Source: JBHHZI01 sp046757965
GTDB lineage: Bacteria > Acidobacteriota > Polarisedimenticolia > SMYD01
Length of the DNA: 11,354 nucleotides
Assembly: GCA_046757965.1 (NCBI GenBank)
Contig: JBHHZI010000109.1
Coordinates: 1-11,354 of the forward strand
Direction: 5' to 3'
Position 1 is the stretch's first letter, and every line of letters begins with the position of its first letter. A program made the translations under genes and the position numbers. Below the pieces are notes generated by a model that was not told where the DNA came from, ran no database searches, and saw nothing but the letters and a program-made list of their open reading frames with translations. This document shows positions 1 through 6,766 of the stretch, one piece after another.

Positions 1-254
1 AGCTCCGCCGCCCCACGGCCTCGCGTCTCTTGCGGCAGGGCGGCGCGGAACGGGGGCGCCGCGCTCCCCATCAGGACACAGAGGAAGAGGGCCAGCCTGC
101 ACGCGATCGGTGGCGGCGGCAACGCGCCGCTTCGCCTGGTAGGCGCGTTGCGCAGGAGACGTCCGGCGACGGGGAGCCCCTGCCGTCCGGCTGACTCGAC
201 CGGTCTCGGCGCCCGCCGCTCACCGCCACGATCCTCCAGCATCGAGATGTTCAT
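1..254 (-). CDS. Partial exported protein of unknown function, fifth gene of the B12-riboswitch operon
   Basis: An open frame of 84 codons runs from an ATG at 254 off the left edge without a stop. The start lies 32 nt after the stop of the lipoprotein gene and is preceded by a purine-rich GAGGTGA about 3 nt upstream, a reasonable ribosome site. The first 47 or so residues are Arg- and Pro-rich. They are followed by a hydrophobic stretch (IACRLALFLCVLMGSA, about residues 49-64) and then a possible signal peptidase site after Phe-Arg-Ala (about residue 70), so the product is probably exported or anchored by its N-terminus. The long lead before the hydrophobic segment is unusual for a signal peptide: either a later start is used, or this is an N-terminal membrane anchor such as that of a TonB-type protein. 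The visible part does not allow a family call. Position and strand make it a member of the operon. Confidence 0.55.
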   Translation of the reverse strand, partial: MNISMLEDRGGERRAPRPVESAGRQGLPVAGRLLRNAPTRRSGALPPPPIACRLALFLCVLMGSAAPPFRAALPQETRGRGAAE

Positions 255-286
255 GCGTCACCTCACCGTGTCGGGCGCCGGACAGC

Positions 287-1837
287 TCAGTCCAGCGCCT
301 CCACGGAAAACGGCAGCAGATCCAGGCCGCCACAACCGAGCGGCGTCTCGCTTTCGGCCGGATCGGCGGGAACCTGGTACAGGCAGAGAACCGGCATCTG
401 GAAGTTCCGGTCCGGAATGGCCAGGACGCCACCCCCGTCCACGCTCAGACCGGCGATGAGATCGATCGATTCGAACACCGTGCGCCGCACCGTCCCGGTG
501 GCCGGATCGAACGCCAGGACGCGATTGGTGAACGTCGCGTCCGACACCACCACGTATCCGAGGTTCGACGACACCATGGCGAGGCCGGCGATGTTGCCCC
601 CGGCCGTGTCGTCGTCAAGAGCCAGGCGGGTCACCGCCCGGTTGACCGGGTCGACCTCGACGATGCCGCCGGAGAGTTCCTGCGGTGACAGCCCGGGGAA
701 GATGCCGGCCAGAGCCACCCAGAGGCGGGCGTTGCCGCCGGCGTCCCGGGTCAGTTGCAGGTCGACCGGGTTCTTGCCGCCGAGAGGGATGGTGCCGACA
801 ACTGCCTGCTGCGCCGGGTCGATCACCGCCAGCTTGCCCTCGGCGAAGCGGGAAAACGTTCGATCGATGTCCTGCAGCGCCACGAAGATGGCGCCGTCCA
901 CCTCGACCAGGCGATCCGCCCGCGGCGTCCCGTCGGGGTTCTCCGCCAGTGGCCCCAGCGGGATGGAACCGGTCACGGTTCCGTCGGCAAGGTCGAGGAC
1001 GGCCAGGTCGTTGAACGGCGGCTCGAAGCGGCTGACATACCCGCTTCCGTTGCCCACATCCACGATGTCGTGCGGGTTGGCGCCCACACCGACCCCGGCC
1101 TGCCAGGCGGTGGCAAAGTCGGCCAGCGGGTCGAGCCGCTGGATGTTGTCGAAGGTCAGGCGGTTGATGACGAACACCGACCGGCCGGTGCGCCGCAGCA
1201 CCGCATCGGAGCTGACCGGTCCGAGGTCCCCGCGCACCTCGACGGTCCGGCCGCGGATCAGGTCGACCTGGGCCACCCTCCCCGCGAAGGAGAAGTCGGT
1301 GAGGCTCACCAGGAATCGATGCCGGCCCTCGGCCACGAAGGTGCCGGCCAGGCTGGTCTGGCTCTCGAAACTCTCGCCCCTGATGCGGCGGCCGCCGTCT
1401 TCCGGCGTGCCGATGAGCATCATCTCGAACACCACGGTGCCCACCTGCAGCGGGCCGATCCGCCCGGTGGTCCAGCGATCGGCACTGACGGTGACATCCG
1501 TGCGACCGCTCCCGGCATCGCGCACGTCGACCATCAGACCCCCGGCCGCCGTCGCATCACCGAGGGTGTAGGTGGCGGTGTGCTGGCCGGGACCGGCATC
1601 GGGCAGATCGAAACGGATCGGCAGCCGCAACCCGCGAGCGCCCGCCTCCTGAACGAACAGGTTGGGCAGGTCCACATCGGCGTCGAGGATCTGGCCAAGC
1701 GGCTGGGCCGGCGTGCCGGTCGTGCTCAGCACCGGTGGGGCGAAATCGCTTCCGCAGCCGGCGCAGAACGCCAGCGCGGCAAGCACCAGCGTCCGACCGG
1801 CGGCCGCAGCCGACCTCATCGGCCTCGGCCCGCTCAT
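287..1837 (-). CDS. Beta-propeller surface lipoprotein, BtuG-like in architecture and context
   Basis: This 516-residue protein probably captures a ligand at the cell surface for the TonB receptor encoded just upstream. The start chosen is the ATG at 1837, which overlaps the receptor stop as ATGA; a longer frame back to 2074 would lie inside the receptor gene. A hydrophobic signal (residues 16-27) ends at Ala-Gly-Cys28, a slightly atypical lipobox with Cys at -3, followed by Gly-Ser-Asp. Residues 30-200 form a less recognisable N-terminal beta-rich region. Residues about 205-510 show repeated propeller-blade patterns: 'NPHDIVDV' (254-261), 'LAVLDLADGTVTGSIPLG' (278-295), 'KLAVIDPAQQAVVGTIPLGG' (335-354) and 'VLAFDPATGTVRRTVF' (440-455), typical of YncE/YVTN-like propellers. 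In Bacteroides, propeller lipoproteins called BtuG bind B12 on the outside of the BtuB receptor. The same arrangement under a B12 riboswitch suggests the same job here, but sequence homology has not been tested. It could instead be a generic YncE-like protein. Confidence 0.8.
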   Translation of the reverse strand: MSGPRPMRSAAAAGRTLVLAALAFCAGCGSDFAPPVLSTTGTPAQPLGQILDADVDLPNLFVQEAGARGLRLPIRFDLPDAGPGQHTATYTLGDATAAGGLMVDVRDAGSGRTDVTVSADRWTTGRIGPLQVGTVVFEMMLIGTPEDGGRRIRGESFESQTSLAGTFVAEGRHRFLVSLTDFSFAGRVAQVDLIRGRTVEVRGDLGPVSSDAVLRRTGRSVFVINRLTFDNIQRLDPLADFATAWQAGVGVGANPHDIVDVGNGSGYVSRFEPPFNDLAVLDLADGTVTGSIPLGPLAENPDGTPRADRLVEVDGAIFVALQDIDRTFSRFAEGKLAVIDPAQQAVVGTIPLGGKNPVDLQLTRDAGGNARLWVALAGIFPGLSPQELSGGIVEVDPVNRAVTRLALDDDTAGGNIAGLAMVSSNLGYVVVSDATFTNRVLAFDPATGTVRRTVFESIDLIAGLSVDGGGVLAIPDRNFQMPVLCLYQVPADPAESETPLGCGGLDLLPFSVEALD

Positions 1838-3939
1838 GAGGTCGCCTTGCCGAAGCGATAGCCGAGAAACAGAAACGCGGTGCGGCCGGGCAACGGGAAC
1901 CGAGCGACGTCGCGCGTGCGGCGGTCGAACACGTTGCGCAGGTTGACGCCCACACGCAGACGGGGGGCGAGCCGCCAGCGCAGATCCAGATCGTGGATGA
2001 CGCGCGCGGGCAGGCGCAGAAACGGCGTGTCCAGCGAGTCGGTGGAGTTCTCGCCGACGTAGGCGATCTCCCACCGCGTGGTGAAGCGGGCATTCGACCA
2101 GCCGACGGCCAGGTGACCCAGCCAGTTCGGCGAGAACACCAGACGCCTGCCGTCAGCGAACCCGCCGCTGTCATCCACCGCCCGCTGCCAGGTGCCCGAC
2201 ACCTCGGCGTCGAAGCCCAGGAATCCGTGCCAGGTCACGGCCGTCTCGACACCGGTGATCCGTGCGCTCTCGATATTGCGCGCCACGGACGTCGCCTGAC
2301 TGGTCGGCAACAGACGGATCAGATCGTCCACCCGGCGACCGAAGGCGACGATCTCGGTGCTCCAGGCCCGAGGGCCGCGCTCACCGGAGCAGGACACACC
2401 GGCCTCGGCGGTCACGCCCTGTTCGGGTCGCAGGGCGGGATTGCCGCGCACCGTGCCGCGGTCGCCGAACAGCTCCAGCAGGTTGGGGTTGCGCACGAAC
2501 CGGCCCACGGAACCCCTGATCACGCAGGCGCCGCCCGTCTCGATGGCCACGCCGATCTTGCCGGACAGGTCATCACGGCGCACGTCCGGCGCCGCCGGCA
2601 CCGGCGCGCCGGAACCGCCGGCGCGAAAGGTGTCGTGACGGGTTTCCCACTTCAGCGAGGGCGCGACGGTGACGCGGCCCAGCGGCATGACATCCTCGAT
2701 GGTGATGGAGGCCAGGTTCCGGTCGGCTCCACCCAGGTCCGGGTTCGACAGCACCGCGTCGCGCACGCGCGCCGTCTCCGAGCGCGCCGCCACGCGGGTG
2801 AGCCAGTGATGGTGGGCGGTGGGCAGACGGATCACCGAGAACAGGTGGGCCCCCTCGATGTCGGTGGTCTGATCCTGAACACCAACGCCGATATCGCCGT
2901 CCAGGTCGGTGAACTGCTGCTCGTCGTCGAAGTACCCGGCTGCCAGGTCGAGCGACGAGACCCGTCCCGTCCCTCGCCACGTCCAGGCGACACCGATGTC
3001 TCCGAGACCCCGCTCGCTGTGAGCGGTCAGGGACGGGAGCGAGTCGACGCCGGGCACGCCACGGTCATCATCCTGGAATCGCCCGTTGACGCTCATCCGC
3101 CCCCCACCCAGGCCGTCCCAGCTCCCCTGCACGAGCACCGAGAGGTTCTCGACTCGATTGTTGCGGCGCCGGCGCACGACGTCGTCGGATGGATCGAACG
3201 GCGTGGCCCGTGTGTCGAGAAAACGGAAGTCTCCGTCGCTGGTGAGTTGCTCGACGCCGACGCGCAGATGTCCGCCGCCGCCAGCAGCCACCGTCCCGCC
3301 TGCCGAGGCACGCACCGTCCCCAGCTCACCGGCCAGCAGGTCGATCCGGCCGGTGTCGCCATCGGAGGGCGCCCGCGTGCGCACATCCACCAGGCCGCCC
3401 AGGCCGGCCAGGCCGGCGCTGGCCGGGGCGAAGCCGCGGTAGACCGTGACCCGTTCGATCTGGGTGGCCGGGATGAACGACAGATCCACCGCGCCGCCCA
3501 GCGACCGGTTCTGCGGGATGCCGTCGACGGTGACCATCACCTGCTCGGAGGTGGCGCTGCGCAGGGACACCGTGGCGAACCGGCCGAGCCCGCCGTACTC
3601 CCGGATGCGTGCTCCGGGCACCTGGCGCAGCAGGCCGGCCAGGTCCTCCCCACGTCCGGCCAGGTCCTCCGTGCCCAGCGTCGTGGCGAAGGCGGCCACA
3701 TCGGCCGTCGGGTCCGGTGACGCCCGCACCTCGACACGCTCCTCGATCGCCGCTTGCCGGTCCGCGCCGGCAGGTGGGGCCGCCCGCGAGCCGTCTGCCT
3801 TGCCCCGACTCCGGGACCGGTCCATGGCCGGCGGCTTTCCGCCGGCTCCGGAACCGGTCGCTGCCGGCGCCGGCGCCCCGGACGTCGCGTCCCCGGGGCC
3901 GGCGGCAAGAACGAGAAGCAGGATGACCATCGAGGTCAT
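1834..3939 (-). CDS. TonB-dependent outer-membrane receptor, probable cobalamin/corrinoid transporter (BtuB-like)
   Basis: This 701-residue protein is a ligand-gated outer-membrane beta-barrel that imports its substrate using TonB-ExbBD energy. A signal-like hydrophobic N-terminus (residues 4-13) is followed by a low-complexity Ala/Gly/Pro linker and a TonB-box-like 'EERVEVRA' (67-73). The plug domain (about 82-190) contains the typical 'LLRQVPGARIREYGGLGR', 'VSLRSATSEQVMVTVDGIP' and 'IERVTVYRGF' patterns. The rest is a barrel with alternating strands, including 'VGRFVRNPNLLELFGDRGTVRGNPALRPEQ' -type receptor motifs split over residues about 485-520, and a last strand 'FLFLGYRF'. The length is normal for the family, a little longer than E. 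coli BtuB. Its ATG (3939) overlaps the preceding stop as ATGA, and its own stop overlaps the lipoprotein start as ATGA. Corrinoid specificity is inferred from the upstream B12 riboswitch, not from the protein itself; iron-siderophore receptors look similar. Confidence 0.9.
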   Translation of the reverse strand: MTSMVILLLVLAAGPGDATSGAPAPAATGSGAGGKPPAMDRSRSRGKADGSRAAPPAGADRQAAIEERVEVRASPDPTADVAAFATTLGTEDLAGRGEDLAGLLRQVPGARIREYGGLGRFATVSLRSATSEQVMVTVDGIPQNRSLGGAVDLSFIPATQIERVTVYRGFAPASAGLAGLGGLVDVRTRAPSDGDTGRIDLLAGELGTVRASAGGTVAAGGGGHLRVGVEQLTSDGDFRFLDTRATPFDPSDDVVRRRRNNRVENLSVLVQGSWDGLGGGRMSVNGRFQDDDRGVPGVDSLPSLTAHSERGLGDIGVAWTWRGTGRVSSLDLAAGYFDDEQQFTDLDGDIGVGVQDQTTDIEGAHLFSVIRLPTAHHHWLTRVAARSETARVRDAVLSNPDLGGADRNLASITIEDVMPLGRVTVAPSLKWETRHDTFRAGGSGAPVPAAPDVRRDDLSGKIGVAIETGGACVIRGSVGRFVRNPNLLELFGDRGTVRGNPALRPEQGVTAEAGVSCSGERGPRAWSTEIVAFGRRVDDLIRLLPTSQATSVARNIESARITGVETAVTWHGFLGFDAEVSGTWQRAVDDSGGFADGRRLVFSPNWLGHLAVGWSNARFTTRWEIAYVGENSTDSLDTPFLRLPARVIHDLDLRWRLAPRLRVGVNLRNVFDRRTRDVARFPLPGRTAFLFLGYRFGKATS
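3635..3676 (-). repeat. Short in-frame direct repeat in the receptor plug region
   Basis: The 15 bases ccggccaggtcctcc occur at 3635-3649 and again at 3656-3670, a period of 21 bp. On the coding strand this gives Glu-Asp-Leu-Ala-Gly twice (about residues 91-104 of the receptor), just before the conserved 'LLRQVPG' of the plug. It keeps the frame and probably reflects a small tandem duplication or simple drift in a helix. Confidence 0.7.
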
Positions 3940-5213
3940 GGGCAGCCGTCCGGGGTGGTGCGGGCGGCCAGTGTCGAATCATGACCGTAATCCACTCCGC
4001 CCGGCCGGCGCACCAGGTAGAAGAATGTCGAGCCCGCCGGTGGGACCACCGCATCACATACGCCACCCACCCCCGGCTGCTCATCGGCCAGACACTCGGT
4101 CGAACCCAGGGTGATCTCCGGCGGGGACGGTGCGAGGTGGGCGACCTGTCCGCGGACGACGTCCACCAGCGCGCCATTACCCAGAAAGGTCCAGTTCAGA
4201 GCGGTGCAGGTTGACGTCTGCCGCACCGTGAGTCGCGGTTCGGCCGACCAGGCCACCGCCGGCGAGAGACCGGCCGGATCCCGGCAACCGGCCACCTCCC
4301 GGCCGTCGTCGATGCCGTCGCCATCGCTGTCGGCCACGTCCGGCATCGACGCATACAGCAGCGCCTCGGCCCCGTCGCCGAGGCGATCCCCGTCGGCGTC
4401 CCCTGATGCCGGCGGCAGCGGCCTGCCGTGGAGAACGACCACCGCGTCGAGATCGAACCCGGCGCTGCTTCCCGCCGTGGTACTGGAGACGGCGGCATCG
4501 GTGAGACGGATGAAGCGCGCCGCCGAGATCCCCACCGTGGCCAGGTCGAACGCATCGCCGCCGGCGCCGGACACCCCGCCGGGGCGGTTCGGGTCCCAGA
4601 TGTCCGGCGCATTGGGCACGGTCCAGTTGCCGGAGAAGGTCGGTGTGACACCGGCCAGGCCGGTCAGCCGCAGGAACAGGTTCCAGTCGGCGACGCCGCC
4701 GGCACTGTCGGCGACTGCCGCCGCATCGAACGGAAAGACCGCCCACTGCACGCCGTCGGCGGAGACCTCGACGGTGGCCGGCTCCACGAAGACGGCGAAC
4801 CCGGCCGTCGTGGTCGGCGGAGCGCCGACGAAGAAACCGTTCTCGAAGATGATGAAATCGGGGCCGGGCCGATCCTCGATGAGCGTGTCGGTGAACCCGA
4901 GGATCGCTGAACCGCCCGGGCCGAGAGAGGCCACGGTCAGGGAACCGGTGGTCGGTGTCGAATCACCGGGTGGACCGAGAACGATGCCGGGAAGGTTCGC
5001 CGCACCGAAGCGGGACGCCGGAGAGGGCGGCGCCGCCTGCCAGGAGACGAGGGTCGTCGGCAGGCACCGGAGCGGCTGTGCCCGCTCCCCGGCACGCGCC
5101 GCTCCCGCCAGGCCCAGCACGACGAGTGTGACAGCCGCCGGCGCCCATCCCCGCCGCCGGGATCGTGCCCCCGCCCCGGTGGCGAGCGGCGCGCGCTTCG
5201 ATGTCCCCGCCAT
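3936..5213 (-). CDS. Secreted surface protein with beta-rich N-terminal domain and calcium-type Asp loops, B12-operon associated
   Basis: This 425-residue protein has an arginine-rich n-region, a hydrophobic core (about 24-40) and a likely cleavage site after Ala-Arg-Ala41. The start at 5213 was chosen because it directly follows the upstream stop (2-nt gap) and precedes the signal peptide; the frame extends to 5345 but would then overlap the upstream gene. Residues about 55-263 form one beta-rich domain with 'GGSAILGFTDT', 'GPDFIIFENGFF', 'VEVSADGVQWAVFPFD', 'FDLATVGISAARFIRLTD' and 'AGFDLDAVVVLHG'. I recall this pattern from uncharacterised 'cell surface proteins' often found near TonB receptors. 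Residues 271-283 (GDADGDRLGDGAE) and 295-306 (DSDGDGIDDGRE) are Asp-rich loops like thrombospondin type 3 or dockerin calcium sites. The C-terminal 105 residues contain six cysteines and end with a 'FFYLVRRPGG ... CP' pattern, probably an Fn3-like module. No membrane anchor or sorting signal follows, so it may be released or held by partners. The role is inferred to be substrate capture. Confidence 0.8.
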   Translation of the reverse strand: MAGTSKRAPLATGAGARSRRRGWAPAAVTLVVLGLAGAARAGERAQPLRCLPTTLVSWQAAPPSPASRFGAANLPGIVLGPPGDSTPTTGSLTVASLGPGGSAILGFTDTLIEDRPGPDFIIFENGFFVGAPPTTTAGFAVFVEPATVEVSADGVQWAVFPFDAAAVADSAGGVADWNLFLRLTGLAGVTPTFSGNWTVPNAPDIWDPNRPGGVSGAGGDAFDLATVGISAARFIRLTDAAVSSTTAGSSAGFDLDAVVVLHGRPLPPASGDADGDRLGDGAEALLYASMPDVADSDGDGIDDGREVAGCRDPAGLSPAVAWSAEPRLTVRQTSTCTALNWTFLGNGALVDVVRGQVAHLAPSPPEITLGSTECLADEQPGVGGVCDAVVPPAGSTFFYLVRRPGGVDYGHDSTLAARTTPDGCP

Positions 5214-5215
5214 CG

Positions 5216-6274
5216 TCACGGGCGGGTGGGCGACACCGAGAGAATGGCCGCCGGGTCGGGCAGACGCGCAGCGGTGAACAGCAGGGCGTGAAAGGTGACG
5301 GTGGCGGACAGGGAGGGCGGGGCACCGCTGAATCCGTCGCGCCACAGGGTGAGCCCCAGCGTATCGACCGCGTAGTCGCGAACCGGCAGGGAGTCCAGAT
5401 CGATGACCGTCACCGCACCGGGCACCGGCAGCAGCCGGTGGCCGGCAACGATCCGGTGCACCGAGACGACCAGCGCGTTGGCCTCCGGCCGGTGCTGCAT
5501 CAGCGCCATGAGGGGTTCACCCAGAGGGAGCGTCGCCGCCTGCGAGGCGAAGGCGAAGTTGGTGAAGGCGCCGAGAAAAGCGAAGGCGGGGTCCGCCTCG
5601 GTCGCCACCCCGAACAACCCCGGTGACAGAAACGGCCCGCCGAACGGGGTGACGTTCGGGAAGTAATCGAACTCCATCAACTCGAAGGTGTCGGTGGCGA
5701 AGCTGGCGGGCGTGCCGGTGCGCTCCAGGCCGGTCACCTGCTCGTTCCACAGGCCCCACGAGATCTGGAAGAACCCGTCCGGATCGGCGGCGAACCCCTC
5801 GGGCTCGATGATGAAGATCGCGGCGGCGGTGAAGGTGTCGGTGTGGCGAAAGCGATGCGGTAGCTCGATGCCGAACAGGCCGGCATCGAGGTTGGCCTCG
5901 TACCGGGCGGTGAGTGACCCCGGGCGATCCCCGGGAAAAGCCGGTTCATCCCTCTGCCAGCGCAGCCGCTCGTCCGCCGCCCCGGCCATCACCGCATCGA
6001 CGCGATCCCTCGGATCACTCAGGAACCAGACGCCGAGCCGATCGCGGACATGCCGCATCCGCTCGCCGGCGGCGATGGGACGGACCGCGGTGGTCAGCCG
6101 GCGAAAAGACGACGGCTGCGCCACATTCCCGGCAGCCCTCCCCGCTGCATCGCGCAGCACCCGCGACCCGCTTGCCGGCGTCGCGGCCCGGTCCGGCCGG
6201 CCGTGCGCCGGGCCCGCCGCAGCAAGGCACAGGAAAAGGACTCCACTCGCCAGATGAATCGTGTTCTGTCGCAT
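5216..6274 (-). CDS. Secreted protein of unknown function, first gene after the B12 riboswitch
   Basis: This 352-residue protein begins with a clear signal peptide (residues 1-25, hydrophobic 8-22, likely cut after Ala-His-Gly25). The start is supported by AAGGGG at 6287-6282, 7 nt before the ATG. Residues 30-120 are polar and Arg-rich. Residues about 120-340 look like a beta-sandwich: 'TARYEANLDAGLFGIELPHR', 'TFTAAAIFIIEPEGF', 'GFFQISWGLWNEQV', 'ELMEFDYFPNVTPFGGPFLS' and a C-terminal 'SLSATVTFHALLF'. There are no catalytic motifs, no lipobox (the only cysteine, Cys16, is in the signal) and no transmembrane segment in the mature part, so it is likely periplasmic or secreted. I do not recognise a named family. 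Position as the first B12-regulated gene, coupled to the surface protein and receptor genes, suggests a role in corrinoid capture or delivery. That is inference only. Confidence 0.8.
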   Translation of the reverse strand: MRQNTIHLASGVLFLCLAAAGPAHGRPDRAATPASGSRVLRDAAGRAAGNVAQPSSFRRLTTAVRPIAAGERMRHVRDRLGVWFLSDPRDRVDAVMAGAADERLRWQRDEPAFPGDRPGSLTARYEANLDAGLFGIELPHRFRHTDTFTAAAIFIIEPEGFAADPDGFFQISWGLWNEQVTGLERTGTPASFATDTFELMEFDYFPNVTPFGGPFLSPGLFGVATEADPAFAFLGAFTNFAFASQAATLPLGEPLMALMQHRPEANALVVSVHRIVAGHRLLPVPGAVTVIDLDSLPVRDYAVDTLGLTLWRDGFSGAPPSLSATVTFHALLFTAARLPDPAAILSVSPTRP

Positions 6275-6347
6275 CCGGTCACCCCTTCATCGAAGCGGTG
6301 GTTCCGGATCGCGCATCCGTCCCGTCGGGGCGCCCGCCGCGGGCTCC

Positions 6348-6373
6348 GGGAACCGGACACACGAACCGGTCCC
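6348..6373 (-). other. Extra hairpin in the operon leader between terminator and first gene
   Basis: On the minus strand GGGACCGG pairs with CCGGTTCCC (8 pairs with one bulged T) around a 9-nt loop. It lies downstream of the terminator and about 75 nt before the first start codon, and is not followed by a T run, so it is not a second intrinsic terminator. It may stabilise the read-through mRNA or have no role. The leader between the terminator and the first gene (6275-6393) otherwise holds only the ribosome site. Confidence 0.4.
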
Positions 6374-6393
6374 CGCTTGTGAAAGACAGCTCG

Positions 6394-6440
6394 AAAAAAA
6401 AGCCCTCCGCGGCTGGGGTCCGCAGACCACCGCGAGGGGC
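6394..6440 (-). terminator. Intrinsic terminator of the B12 riboswitch expression platform
   Basis: Read on the minus strand, GCCCCTCGCGG (6440-6430) pairs with CCGCGGAGGGC (6412-6402) with one mismatch and one G-T wobble. An inner GGTC/GACC stem with loop TGCG extends it, and eight T follow (6401-6394). This is a strong Rho-independent terminator placed between the aptamer and the first gene, so ligand-bound aptamer would be expected to stop transcription before the operon. Confidence 0.85.
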
Positions 6441-6470
6441 ACCTGTCTTCCGGCGGCGGAACCTGCCCCT
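6435..6470 (-). promoter_or_regulatory. Predicted antiterminator hairpin
   Basis: On the minus strand AGGGGCA (6470-6464) is a perfect complement of TGCCCCT (6441-6435), enclosing a smaller TTCCG/CGGAA stem. The 3' arm includes the first six bases of the terminator stem, so the two hairpins cannot form together. This fits a transcription-control riboswitch in which the ligand-free RNA forms the antiterminator. The pairing is seen in the sequence; the switching mechanism is inferred. Confidence 0.6.
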
Positions 6471-6489
6471 GGGTCGGTTCTGCCCTCCA

Positions 6490-6690
6490 CCTCCGGGTCG
6501 GTCTCCTGACTCGTGGCTCGACCGGCAACTCACGCCTTCCCAGGACGGCATGTCCCAGTGGCTGGCCCGGGCAGCCCGAGGGCTTGCCAGAGCCGGTGAT
6601 CGCCGTTGCCACTCACAGTCGCCGGGCGGTAGGGGATTCACACCCCTTTCCCGTTACCCGCAGGCCCTGCAATGACCCTGATGAAATACC
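6490..6690 (-). promoter_or_regulatory. Cobalamin (B12) riboswitch aptamer
   Basis: The minus strand carries the conserved blocks of the cobalamin riboswitch in the correct order: TAACGGGAAAGGGGTGTGAA then TCCCC (about 6657-6632), CGACTGTGAGTGG (6621-6609), the B12-box part AGCCACTGG (6563-6555), TGGGAAGGC (6542-6534), and GAGTCAGGAGACCGACCC (6512-6495). A possible closing P1 stem pairs GGGTC (6678-6674) with GACCC (6499-6495). These RNAs bind adenosylcobalamin or related cobalamins and switch off B12 uptake or synthesis genes. The element lies upstream of, and in the same direction as, the five-gene minus-strand operon. Confidence 0.95.
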
Positions 6691-6711
6691 ACGCCCCGGG
6701 CCGACTTGCAA
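6683..6711 (-). promoter_or_regulatory. Weak sigma70-type promoter candidate for the B12 operon
   Basis: On the minus strand TTGCAA (6711-6706) could be a -35 box and TATTTC (6688-6683) a -10 box with a 17-nt spacer. Transcription would then start about 6676, right at the 5' edge of the aptamer P1. Matches to consensus are poor (4/6 and 3/6), so this rests mainly on position. The region also holds the palindrome CTTGCAAG. Confidence 0.25.
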
Positions 6712-6754
6712 GCCGGGCGTGCGACAACCGCTCCTACCGCCCGGGAGCACGGTA

Positions 6755-6766
6755 CGGGACGTCCCG
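6755..6766. repeat. Perfect 12-bp palindrome between the divergent methyltransferase gene and B12 operon
   Basis: CGGGACGTCCCG is a perfect inverted repeat 26 bp before the methyltransferase start and about 65 bp upstream of the riboswitch. It could be an operator for a dimeric regulator of either direction, or chance in GC-rich DNA. Confidence 0.3.

Noticed and set aside
100..140. Possible twin-arginine signal (Thr-Arg-Arg-Ser) in the left-edge protein.
   Set aside because: The Phe-Leu-Lys part of the motif is missing and a Pro4 stretch separates it from the hydrophobic core.
1838..2074. N-terminal extension of the lipoprotein frame to 2074.
   Set aside because: It lies wholly inside the receptor gene, is Arg-rich, and would bury the signal peptide and lipobox 80 residues in. 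The ATGA-overlap start at 1837 is better.
417..3720. Long plus-strand open frames (for example 417-1571, 755-1861 and 1993-3720) antisense to the lipoprotein and receptor genes.
   Set aside because: They are rich in Arg, His, Gly and Pro, lack recognisable domains and mirror clearly real minus-strand genes; long antisense frames are expected in GC-rich DNA.
5214..5345. Start of the calcium-loop surface protein at 5345.
   Set aside because: The extra 44 residues overlap the end of the upstream gene and precede an obvious signal peptide beginning after the ATG at 5213.
6279..6641. Minus-strand frames of about 120 and 172 residues within the riboswitch leader, as possible leader peptides.
   Set aside because: They run through conserved aptamer and terminator structure and their residues show no protein-like pattern; the riboswitch explains the conserved sequence.
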